Shown: positions 7,623-14,253 of the stretch, in pieces
Layout: each line of letters begins with the position of its first letter
Numbering within the stretch: position 1 is the stretch's first letter
Assembly: GCA_022865725.1 (NCBI GenBank)
Contig: JALHTP010000437.1
Span: forward strand, 1-21,817
DNA: 21,817 nucleotides
Direction of reading: 5' to 3'
Source of the DNA: Methyloceanibacter sp.
GTDB taxonomy: Bacteria; Pseudomonadota; Alphaproteobacteria; Rhizobiales; Methyloligellaceae
The notes under the pieces: model-generated
Databases searched by the model: none
What the model was told of the DNA's origin: nothing
The model's input: the letters and a program-made list of their open reading frames with translations, nothing else
Translations under genes and position numbers: made by a program

Positions 7623-8630
7623 CTAAACCCGGTAATAGTCGCGATACCAGGCGACGAAACGCTCGATGCCCTCCTCGAGCGGGGTCGAGGGCTGAAATCC
7701 GGTCGCCTCTTTCAGCGCCTCAACGCCGGCATAGGTCGCCTCCACGTCACCCGGCTGCTGCGGCAAAAGCTCGATCTTGGCCGTGCGCCCAAGCGCTTTC
7801 TCGATGGCGGCGATATAGTCGAGAAGGGCGACGGGGCTGTTATTGCCGATATTGTAGACCCGGTAAGGCGCCGACGAGGTGGCGGAGTCCGGCGCCTCGG
7901 GGCGCCAATTCGGATCGGGGGTAGCGACCTTATCCAAGGTGCGCAGCACGCCTTCCACGGCATCGTCGACATAGGTGAAGTCGCGGGAGTGGTGGCCGTA
8001 GTTGAAGACCTCAATGGGCTCGCCGGCGAGGATCTTGCGGGTAAACAGAAAGAGCGACATGTCGGGGCGCCCCCACGGGCCATAGACCGTGAAGAATCTC
8101 AAGCCCGTCACCGGCAGCGCGAAGAGATGGGCATAAGAATGCGCCATCAGCTCGTTCGCCTTCTTGGTTGCCCCATAGAGGCTCACCGGATGATCGACCG
8201 GATCGCTCACGTCGAAGGGGAGCTTGCGGTTGGCGCCGTAGACCGAGCTCGACGAGGCATAGACGAGATGCTCCACGCCGTGATGCCGGCAGCCCTCGAG
8301 CATATGCAGGAAGCCGGTGAGGTTCGAATTGACATAAGAATGCGGGTGGTCGAGCGAGTAGCGGACCCCGGCTTGCGCGGCGAGATGGATCACCCGCTCC
8401 GGCCTCTCCTCGGCGAAGGTCGCCTCGACGACCGTCCTGTCGCCGAGATCAGCCTTGAGGAAGCGGAAGCCCTCGCGCTCCTTCAGCCGGGCGAGGCGCG
8501 CTTCCTTCAGCGACACATCGTAATAGGAATTGAGATTGTCGAAGCCGATGACCTCGTGCCCGCGGTCGAGCAGCCGGGCCGCCGTGTGATAGCCGATAAA
8601 GCCGGCGGCGCCGGTAACCAGGATACGCAT
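7623..8630 (-). CDS. NAD-dependent epimerase, UDP-glucuronate 4-epimerase type
   Basis: Extended short-chain dehydrogenase predicted to interconvert UDP-glucuronate and UDP-galacturonate, precursors of capsule, exopolysaccharide or LPS sugars. The 335-residue protein has the Rossmann motif GAAGFIG (7-13), the FDN following beta-2 (30-32), ASSSSVYG (125-132) with the catalytic Ser, and the YxxxK pair Y152/K156 in YGATKKANE. The insert GVRYSLDHPHSYVNSN and the DMSLFLFTRKILAGEPIEVFNYG stretch are typical of the GlcA-epimerase subgroup (LpsL/CapI/UGlcAE), but substrate should be treated as predicted. Starts at ATG 8630; the ribosome binding site is weak. No other glycan gene is adjacent. The TIR gene follows on the same strand. 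Confidence 0.9.
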   Translation of the reverse strand: MRILVTGAAGFIGYHTAARLLDRGHEVIGFDNLNSYYDVSLKEARLARLKEREGFRFLKADLGDRTVVEATFAEERPERVIHLAAQAGVRYSLDHPHSYVNSNLTGFLHMLEGCRHHGVEHLVYASSSSVYGANRKLPFDVSDPVDHPVSLYGATKKANELMAHSYAHLFALPVTGLRFFTVYGPWGRPDMSLFLFTRKILAGEPIEVFNYGHHSRDFTYVDDAVEGVLRTLDKVATPDPNWRPEAPDSATSSAPYRVYNIGNNSPVALLDYIAAIEKALGRTAKIELLPQQPGDVEATYAGVEALKEATGFQPSTPLEEGIERFVAWYRDYYRV

Positions 8631-8747
8631 CGTGCTGCTTCTGAGCCTCTCGCTCTCTCTTCTTTAAGGGCGGCGACAGGAGAGCCACCGACATCTACCG
8701 ATGTCAATTGGCAGCGAAGTGCCGCCGGCCCGGCCCTCCCGGTGCGG

Positions 8748-8776
8748 TTGACGCTTCCTGGGGCTCTCGCTATAGA
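8748..8776 (+). promoter_or_regulatory. sigma70-type promoter of rpsT
   Basis: TTGACG (8748-8753), a 17-base spacer, and TATAGA (8771-8776) closely match the -35/-10 consensus. Predicted start is near 8783, giving a leader of about 76 bases before the rpsT ATG. This is the best promoter match I found in the window, as expected for a ribosomal protein gene. Confidence 0.8.
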
Positions 8777-8858
8777 GCACCCCAATCATCCGCTAATTTC
8801 TTGCCCCCCTGCCGTCCTCTCCCCGAGAGGTCCTGGGGCGCCCTTCAAGGATCAAGCC

Positions 8859-9128
8859 ATGGCCAATACGAAATCGGCGAAGAAAGCCGCCCGCCAGACC
8901 GTCCGCCGCACCGCCGTCAACAAGACGCGGCGAACCCAGCTCAGGAGCTCGGTACGCAAGGTGGAGGAAGCGATCGCCTCAGGCAACCAAGAGGCCGCCG
9001 CCGCCGCGCTGAAGGAAGCCGAGCCAGTTATCGTCCGCACAGCGCAGTTGGGTATCGTCCACCGCAAGACCGCGTCGCGCAAGGTCTCCCGCCTTGCCAA
9101 GCGCGTCGGCGCCATGGGCGCCCCCTAA
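8859..9128 (+). CDS. rpsT: 30S ribosomal protein S20
   Basis: S20 binds 16S rRNA and assists 30S assembly. The 89-residue product begins MANTKSAKKAARQTVRRTAV, the family-typical lysine- and arginine-rich N-terminus, and ends with the IVHRKTASRKVSRLAKRV helix. ATG 8859 is preceded by AAGGA (8847-8851). The frame is open far upstream, but the family length and the promoter at 8748-8776 rule out an earlier start. S20 next to dnaA is a familiar arrangement in Hyphomicrobiales. Confidence 0.97.
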   Translation: MANTKSAKKAARQTVRRTAVNKTRRTQLRSSVRKVEEAIASGNQEAAAAALKEAEPVIVRTAQLGIVHRKTASRKVSRLAKRVGAMGAP

Positions 9129-9132
9129 CAAC

Positions 9133-9169
9133 AAAAAAACCTCTCCTGTTGTTTCGCGGCAACAGAGGG
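9133..9169 (-). terminator. intrinsic terminator reading leftward just after rpsT
   Basis: TGTTG (9147-9151) pairs with CAACA (9160-9164) and CCTC (9140-9143) with GAGG (9165-9168), with a short bulge. On the minus strand the stem is followed by seven Ts (complement of 9133-9139). There is no T-run in the plus direction, so it should mainly stop transcripts entering rpsT antisense. Confidence 0.55.
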
Positions 9170-9309
9170 CGTGCGTAGGCGCGTCCCAATCATGTCAATT
9201 CAACGAATATTTCAACTGCTTGCCCAAGACGGTCCTGCGGTCGAAACGCAACAGCCGGATCGCTGTCGCCTCCCGCAAAAAAAATCGTGCACCATCGTCC
9301 GCCGCCATG

Positions 9310-9342
9310 CCTTGTCGAGCCGTCCTGCTCGGCAAGGTTTTC
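9310..9342 (+). terminator. intrinsic terminator, probably ending the rpsT transcript
   Basis: CCTTGTCGAGC (9310-9320) pairs with GCTCGGCAAGG (9327-9337) over 11 bp with one G-U pair and a 6-base loop, followed by TTTTC. It lies about 180 bases after the rpsT stop and ahead of the next promoter. Confidence 0.65.
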
Positions 9343-9377
9343 AAACGAATCAGGCTTGCGGGACAGAGGCTTGCGAA

Positions 9378-9449
9378 CCCTCGCTGAGGGCCCCGTCGAC
9401 GGGGCCTCGGAGCGATCCCGGCTCGGGCCCCTCGCTTGATCAGCGAGGG
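9378..9449. repeat. nested and alternative hairpins around the rhodanese promoter
   Basis: CCCTCGCT occurs twice (9378-9385 and 9429-9436) and its complement AGCGAGGG once (9442-9449), so the 3' arm can pair with either copy. CCCTC (9378-9382) can also pair locally with GAGGG (9386-9390). Between them lie the 18-bp palindrome 9389-9406 and a CCCG-GCT-CGGG hairpin (9417-9427). Mutually exclusive pairings of this kind can be regulatory, but could also be decayed palindromic repeats. Confidence 0.5.
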
Positions 9450-9464
9450 TGGCATGTGTATAGT
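9436..9464 (+). promoter_or_regulatory. sigma70-type promoter upstream of the rhodanese/dnaA genes
   Basis: TTGATC (9436-9441), a 17-base spacer and TATAGT (9459-9464), with TGTG just before the -10. The -35 element lies almost wholly in the loop of the inverted repeat CCCTCGCT/AGCGAGGG (9429-9449), so a protein binding the repeat would compete with RNA polymerase. Predicted start is near 9471. Confidence 0.6.
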
Positions 9465-9507
9465 CCAATCATTCGAACGGGGCGTTCCCCTCCTTCACAA
9501 TTGAGTA

Positions 9508-9545
9508 CCTTGGACCTGGTTGTTGCCAGGAAAGGTTTTCTTTGT
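9508..9545 (+). terminator. terminator-like hairpin in the leader (possible attenuator)
   Basis: CCTGG (9515-9519), loop TTGTTG, CCAGG (9526-9530), extended by CCTT (9508-9511) with AAGG (9532-9535), then TTTTCTTTG. It sits about 40 bases inside the predicted transcript from 9471 and about 150 bases before the rhodanese start, where an attenuator would act. No antiterminator pairing was established. Confidence 0.4.
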
Positions 9546-9696
9546 CTCCGATAGGAGGAGAGTGGAAATCTTGTGGAACGTTAATGCGTAATCTAGGGGT
9601 GGTCGTGGTCAGTTGGCCTGAATAGCCACTACCTATTGTAGCCAACACCAAATTTGTTCTTACGTCGTACTCTTGTTTTCAGGGGAGGACGTTCCT

Positions 9697-10143
9697 TTGA
9701 GCGCACAGACCGACGATAAGCCGGTCGATGATGTCGACGTGGAAATGGTCTGGAAGACCCTCCAGTCGCGTCCCGGCTCGCAGCTCGTCGATGTGCGCAC
9801 GCGCGCAGAATGGACCTATGTGGGGATTCCAGATCTCGGACCTGTCGGCAAACGGACTGTCCTCGTAGAGTGGCAGACCTTTCCCGATCAGGCGGTGGAC
9901 CCGCGCTTCGCGGAACGCCTGGCTGGAGAACTCAAGGCGCTGGGCGTGCAATCGGACGACGACCTCTTCTTCATTTGCCGCTCGGGAAGCCGGAGCCTGG
10001 CTGCGGCCAAGGCGATGGCGGCGGTGGGGTACCGCGCCTGTCACAACGTCGCATGCGGCTTCGAAGGGCCGCTCGACGACGGTAGGCATCGCGGCGCCTG
10101 TGCGGGTTGGAAGGCGGCTGGCCTGCCCTGGCAGCAAAGCTAG
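9697..10143 (+). CDS. rhodanese-like domain protein
   Basis: A single rhodanese domain, 148 residues. The core shows VDVRTRAEW (31-39) and the active-site loop CRSGSRS (94-100) with persulfide-forming C94, so it is probably an active sulfurtransferase rather than a dead scaffold. The sulfur donor and acceptor are unknown. I place the start at TTG 9697 because AGGGGAGG (9681-9688) lies eight bases upstream; an earlier TTG at 9673 lies upstream of this site and has no comparable one. It lies between rpsT and dnaA on the same strand and 120 bases before dnaA, so dnaA may be partly transcribed from its promoter. Confidence 0.88.
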   Translation: MSAQTDDKPVDDVDVEMVWKTLQSRPGSQLVDVRTRAEWTYVGIPDLGPVGKRTVLVEWQTFPDQAVDPRFAERLAGELKALGVQSDDDLFFICRSGSRSLAAAKAMAAVGYRACHNVACGFEGPLDDGRHRGACAGWKAAGLPWQQS

Positions 10144-10263
10144 GCGTCGAGGCCGGTTGTATGGACGGGTCATGGCTGTCCGCGTCGGACTTGTTGACTG
10201 CTCATGTATGAGGCGTGCGGTGCGTAACGGCGCGAACGATAAGAATGGGAAAGAGCAGAAACC

Positions 10264-11691
10264 GTGGCACAGCAAGAGCAGTGCGCGCCAAGCGACGCTT
10301 GGGCGCGGGTCAAGAGCCGGTTACGCGCTGAGTTGGGAGAGGACGTCTTTGCCAGTTGGTTCAGAGGCGTCGAGGTCGAGCAGGTGGACGACGAGGTCGT
10401 GCATCTCACCGTGGCCACGCGCTTCCTCAGGAACTGGCTCCGCGCGCACTATTACGACTTCGTCCTGAGGCTTTCGCGCGGCGAATGGCCGACGGTGGAG
10501 CGCCTCGAATTCAGGGTCAGGCAGCCGCATTTCGGCATCGAGACGCCTAAGGAGGCGCCGCGCCAGCGGCAGGCTCCGGCGATGCACACTGTCGCCGACT
10601 TGGCGCCGCTGCCGATGCCGCTGCGCACCGGCTATGGCGGCTTCGAGGGCTCGCCGCTCGATCCGAGGCTGAGCTTTGCCAGCTTCATGGTGGGCGCCTC
10701 GAACCGGCTGGCTTTTGCCGCGGCACAAGAGGTGGCGGGGGCCTTCTCGGCGCCACAGCCTTTGTTCAATCCGCTGTTCGTGCACGGCAATGTCGGCTTG
10801 GGCAAAACCCATCTGCTGCACGCGATCTCCTGGGACGTGAAGCAGCGAAAGCCCGAGTCGCAGGTTCTCTACCTCACCGCCGAGCGCTTCATGTCCGGCT
10901 TCGTGCAGGCCTTGCGCGCGCGCGACGCGCTCGCCTTCAAGGAGAAGCTGCGCAAGATCGACGTTCTCCTGATCGACGACATGGAGTTCCTGCAAGGCCC
11001 AACCATCCAGCAGGAGTTCTGCCACACGCTGAACTCGCTGATCGACGGCGGGCGCCAGGTGGTGGTCGCCGCCGACCGGGCGCCGACCCAGCTCGACAAG
11101 CTCGACATGCGCATGCGCTCGAGGCTGGGCGGAGGCCTTGTCGCCGAGATCGGCTGCATGGACTACGAGCTTCGCCACAAGATCCTGGAGAAGCGCGCGA
11201 CCGAGGCCTGCTCCGAAAACAAGGGGCTCGATATCTCCGACATCGTGCTCGCCTTCCTCGCCGAGCGCTTGACCGAGAGCGGGCGCGAGCTCGAAGGCGC
11301 GGTGCATCGCTTGCGTGCAAGCTACCAGCTCACCGACGAGCCGGTGACGCTCGAGACCGCCGAACAGATCGTGCGCGACCTCTTGCGCGGAGCGGAGCCA
11401 AGGCGGGTGCGCATCGACGACATCCTGCGCACCGTGTCGAAGCATTACGGGGTCAATCGCGGCGACCTTCTGTCGGGGCGGCGCAACCGCTCGATCGTGC
11501 GGCCGCGTCAGATCGGGATGTATCTGGCGAAGCTGCTCACCTCGCGCTCGCTGCCGGAGATCGGCCGGAGGTTCGGCAATCGCGACCACACCACCGTGCT
11601 GCATGCGATCCGCAAGATCGAGCAATTGATGAACGACGACAATCAGCTCCGCGAGGAGATCGAGCTTCTGAAGCGCTTGCTGCGCGAATAG
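10264..11691 (+). CDS. dnaA: chromosomal replication initiator protein DnaA
   Basis: AAA+ initiator that binds DnaA boxes and melts the origin. Over 475 residues: domain I (about 8-90) with AWARVKSRLRAELGEDVFASWF-type sequence, a short variable domain II (about 95-130), domain III with Walker A GNVGLGKT (175-182), Walker B LLIDD (235-239) and the arginine-finger segment RMRSRLGGGL (R287), and domain IV ending in the DnaA signature NRDHTTVLHAIRKI. The GTG start at 10264 gives the expected N-terminus. The 120-base gap upstream carries a CTCAT-GT-ATGAG palindrome (10201-10212) but no clear promoter. dnaN follows after 198 bases. Confidence 0.97.
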   Translation: MAQQEQCAPSDAWARVKSRLRAELGEDVFASWFRGVEVEQVDDEVVHLTVATRFLRNWLRAHYYDFVLRLSRGEWPTVERLEFRVRQPHFGIETPKEAPRQRQAPAMHTVADLAPLPMPLRTGYGGFEGSPLDPRLSFASFMVGASNRLAFAAAQEVAGAFSAPQPLFNPLFVHGNVGLGKTHLLHAISWDVKQRKPESQVLYLTAERFMSGFVQALRARDALAFKEKLRKIDVLLIDDMEFLQGPTIQQEFCHTLNSLIDGGRQVVVAADRAPTQLDKLDMRMRSRLGGGLVAEIGCMDYELRHKILEKRATEACSENKGLDISDIVLAFLAERLTESGRELEGAVHRLRASYQLTDEPVTLETAEQIVRDLLRGAEPRRVRIDDILRTVSKHYGVNRGDLLSGRRNRSIVRPRQIGMYLAKLLTSRSLPEIGRRFGNRDHTTVLHAIRKIEQLMNDDNQLREEIELLKRLLRE

Positions 11692-11708
11692 GGGGAAGGT
11701 GGGAGGGG

Positions 11709-11726
11709 GGCTTGGAATCCCAAGCC
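11709..11726. repeat. 7-bp hairpin just after dnaA
   Basis: GGCTTGG (11709-11715), AATC loop, CCAAGCC (11720-11726), a perfect stem 18 bases after the dnaA stop. No T-run follows, so it is not a classical terminator; it may slow polymerase or protect the dnaA mRNA end. The rest of the 198-base dnaA-dnaN gap shows no clear promoter. Confidence 0.4.
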
Positions 11727-11889
11727 AAGGCGTCCCCCGCCCGCTCTTGCAAAATCCGCTCTGGCGCGTCAAGTTCGACCCCAAAGTTGCTTTCATCACG
11801 CCTTCGCCAGGGGGGACCGAGGCCCAGTGTTTCGGCCAGAGTCGAGCGCACCGGCGGGAAACGTTCGTTTTTGGGGGTATCGGGCAATC

Positions 11890-13008
11890 ATGCGGCTCAC
11901 CATCGACAAACCAGGCCTGGCCAAGGCGCTCGCCCACGTTGCGAGCGTGGTCGAGCGGCGGAACACGATCCCGATCCTCTCCAATGTGCTGCTCAGCGGG
12001 GCCAAGAACGAGTTGAAGCTCACCGCCACCGACCTCGACATGGAGTTGGTCGAGACGGTGCCCTGCAAGGCCAAGGGCGAGGGCGCCACCACCGTGCCCG
12101 CCCATATGTTCCACGATATCGTGCGCAAGCTCCCCGAAGGGTCGGAGATCGAGCTCGTGCGCGACGGCGAGCAGGGGCGCCTCACCATCACATCCGGCCC
12201 CGCTCAGTTCTCGCTGCAGACGCTTCCCGCCGACGATTTCCCGGCGCTCAGCGTCGACGATCTCGGTCATAGCTTCACGCTGCCGGCGGCGGATCTGAAG
12301 CGCCTGATCGAGAAGACGCGGTTCGCCATCTCGACCGAGGAGACCCGCTATTATTTGAACGGCATTTATCTCCACTCAGCGCCGAGCGGCGGCAAGCAGG
12401 TGCTGCGCGCGGTGGCGACCGACGGGCACAGGCTCGCCCAGGTCGAGCTGCCGCTGCCGTCGGGCGCCAAGGACATGCCGGGCGTGATCGTGCCGCGCAA
12501 GACGGTGCTCGAGCTTGCCAGGCTGGTCGAGGACGGCGAAGGCGAGGTCCGCGTCGAGCTGTCGCCGTCGAAGATCCGTGTCTCCACGTCGCGCGTCGTG
12601 CTCACCTCCAAGCTGATCGACGGCACCTTCCCCGATTACGAGCGCGTCATCCCGCAGGGCAACGACAAGAAGATGGAGGTGGACAACACGGCATTTGCGC
12701 AGGCCGTCGATCGCGTCTCGACGCTCTCGAGCGACAAAGGCCGCGCGGTGAAGCTCACCATCGCCGACGGCAAGCTCACGCTCTCGGTCAACAATCCCGA
12801 TAGCGGCAGCGCCACCGAGGAATTGCCGGTCGAATACGGCTTCGATCCCTTGGAGATCGGCTTCAATGCCCGCTATCTGCTGGATATTTCCGGGCAGCTC
12901 GAAAGCGGCACGGCCGAGTTCCAGCTCGCCGATGCAGGCTCCCCCACCATGGTGCGCGACGGCAAGGATGCGTCCGCGCTCTATGTGCTCATGCCGATGC
13001 GGGTATGA
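11890..13008 (+). CDS. dnaN: DNA polymerase III beta subunit (sliding clamp)
   Basis: Dimeric ring clamp that tethers replicative polymerase and repair factors to DNA. The 372-residue protein begins MRLTIDKPGLAKALAHVASV, typical for the family, contains the conserved RNTIPILSNVLL region and three similar clamp domains, and ends with the family-typical YVLMPMRV, part of the hydrophobic pocket binding clamp-interacting peptides. ATG 11890 matches the family N-terminus; the frame extends 21 residues upstream without homology. Overlaps recF by four bases (ATGA), so recF translation is likely coupled. Confidence 0.97.
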   Translation: MRLTIDKPGLAKALAHVASVVERRNTIPILSNVLLSGAKNELKLTATDLDMELVETVPCKAKGEGATTVPAHMFHDIVRKLPEGSEIELVRDGEQGRLTITSGPAQFSLQTLPADDFPALSVDDLGHSFTLPAADLKRLIEKTRFAISTEETRYYLNGIYLHSAPSGGKQVLRAVATDGHRLAQVELPLPSGAKDMPGVIVPRKTVLELARLVEDGEGEVRVELSPSKIRVSTSRVVLTSKLIDGTFPDYERVIPQGNDKKMEVDNTAFAQAVDRVSTLSSDKGRAVKLTIADGKLTLSVNNPDSGSATEELPVEYGFDPLEIGFNARYLLDISGQLESGTAEFQLADAGSPTMVRDGKDASALYVLMPMRV

Positions 13009-14198
13009 AGGCGCATCGCAAGGGACCCGGCGAGACTGAGGCGATCGCGAGGACCCAAGCCAAGACGCGCCTATTCGTCCGCGCGCTGAAGCTCACCGAT
13101 TTCCGCAACTACGCGAAGGCCGAGCTCGTTCTCGACGCGCGGCCGGTGGTGCTGATCGGCGACAACGGCTCGGGCAAGACCAATCTGCTCGAGGCCGTCT
13201 CCCTGCTTGGTCCAGGCAGCGGCTTGCGCTCCCGCCCCTATGGCGAGCTTTGCCGCAAAGAGGGAGCCGGCGGCTTCGCCGTGGCGGCAAAAATTGTGTC
13301 GCGCGAGGACGAGGTGGAGATCGGCACCGGCCTTGCCGCGGGCACGCGCGAGGAGAGCACCGGCCGCATCGTGCGCATCGCGGGCAAGGAGCAGGGCGCA
13401 GGCGCGCTGTCCGAGCACGTCAAGCTGGTCTGGCTCATCCCCGCCATGGACGGCCTCTTCACCGGCTCTGCCTCCGAGCGGCGGCGTTTCCTCGACCGGC
13501 TGGTGCTTGCCGTCGACCCGAAGATGCGCACGCCCATTGGCCGCTACGACCGGGCCATGCGGCAGCGCAATCGGCTGTTCCAAATGCGCGAGGGCAGCCG
13601 CGCTTTGTTCGACGGGCTGGAGGAGCAGATGGCGGAAGCCGGCACGGCCATTGCCGCTGCCCGGCTTGACGCCATCGAGCGGCTGATCGGCCTTATCGAG
13701 GCGATGCGCGCGGCGCGCGGCGAGAGCCCGTTCCCGTGGGCCGCGATCGCGCTTGAAGGGAGGCTCGAAGAGGCGCTGTCACGGCGCCCCGCCACCGAGG
13801 TCGAGGATGAATTTCGCGCCCTTTTGGATGAAGGGCGCGAGCGCGACCGCGCGGCGGCAAGGGCCCTTGAAGGACCGCATTTGAGCGACCTAATAGTGAT
13901 GCACGGCCCAAAAAACGCCCAAGCGGCCCACTGCTCCTCAGGCGAGCAGAAGGCGCTTCTGATCGGGCTCATCCTGGCCAAGGCCGAGCTGATCAAGGAG
14001 CTTGAAGGCGCCTCCCCGCTCATCCTGTTGGACGAGGTGGCGGCACATCTCGACCAGGCCCGCCGTGAGGCGCTTTTTGGCGAAATTTTGAGCCTCGGCG
14101 CCCAGGCCTGGATGACGGGGACCGACCGGGATTTGTTCGCCCCGCTGGCAGAAAACGCCCAAATTTTTGCGGTGAATCAGGGTAAGATCAGAGCCTGA
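13005..14198 (+). CDS. recF: DNA replication and repair protein RecF
   Basis: SMC-like ABC ATPase that helps load RecA at single-strand gaps with RecO and RecR. The 397-residue protein has Walker A GDNGSGKTN (52-60), the ABC signature CSSGEQKALLIGL (about 311-323) and Walker B PLILLDEVAAHLD (about 339-351). The conserved LFVRALKLTDFRNY begins about residue 23, so there is a ~20-residue basic extension compared with typical RecF. The ATG overlaps the dnaN stop, which favours this start. gyrB begins 55 bases after the stop. Confidence 0.95.
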   Translation: MKAHRKGPGETEAIARTQAKTRLFVRALKLTDFRNYAKAELVLDARPVVLIGDNGSGKTNLLEAVSLLGPGSGLRSRPYGELCRKEGAGGFAVAAKIVSREDEVEIGTGLAAGTREESTGRIVRIAGKEQGAGALSEHVKLVWLIPAMDGLFTGSASERRRFLDRLVLAVDPKMRTPIGRYDRAMRQRNRLFQMREGSRALFDGLEEQMAEAGTAIAAARLDAIERLIGLIEAMRAARGESPFPWAAIALEGRLEEALSRRPATEVEDEFRALLDEGRERDRAAARALEGPHLSDLIVMHGPKNAQAAHCSSGEQKALLIGLILAKAELIKELEGASPLILLDEVAAHLDQARREALFGEILSLGAQAWMTGTDRDLFAPLAENAQIFAVNQGKIRA

Positions 14199-14253
14199 TT
14201 TACGTTGGCCGCCGAACCCCGCCGACAAGACCAACAAACGCCTTCAGGGAACC

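Larger units (their letters stand above)
9129..9696. other. 568-base non-coding region between rpsT and the rhodanese gene
   Basis: No convincing gene is seen on either strand. The region holds several strong hairpins (listed separately), an 18-bp perfect palindrome GGCCCCGTC/GACGGGGCC at 9389-9406, a promoter at 9436-9464 and a leader of about 226 bases to the rhodanese start. A-runs occur at 9133-9139 and around 9277-9284. I find no near-consensus DnaA box (TTATNCACA) on either strand, so an origin is not supported even though the location beside dnaA invites the idea. Confidence 0.7.

Noticed and set aside
8690..8705. GACATC-TACC-GATGTC inverted repeat upstream of rpsT
   Set aside because: Short arms (6 bp), unrelated to the -35/-10, and no second copy seen; may be chance.
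6873..9128. A 751-codon plus-strand frame ending at the rpsT stop
   Set aside because: Only the last 89 codons (S20) resemble a protein; the rest is antisense to the TIR and epimerase genes, and rpsT has its own promoter and ribosome binding site.
9140..9165. Resemblance to a parS site around TGTTTCGCGG
   Set aside because: Only the left half resembles TGTTTCACGTGAAACA; the right arm does not match, and the terminator explanation fits better.
9129..10263. Chromosomal origin oriC next to dnaA
   Set aside because: No DnaA-box cluster is visible, and in many alphaproteobacteria the origin lies away from dnaA.
10321..12375. A 684-codon open frame on the minus strand across dnaA and dnaN
   Set aside because: It is fully antisense to two well-recognised genes and has no recognisable domain; long antisense frames are expected from GC-rich codon bias.
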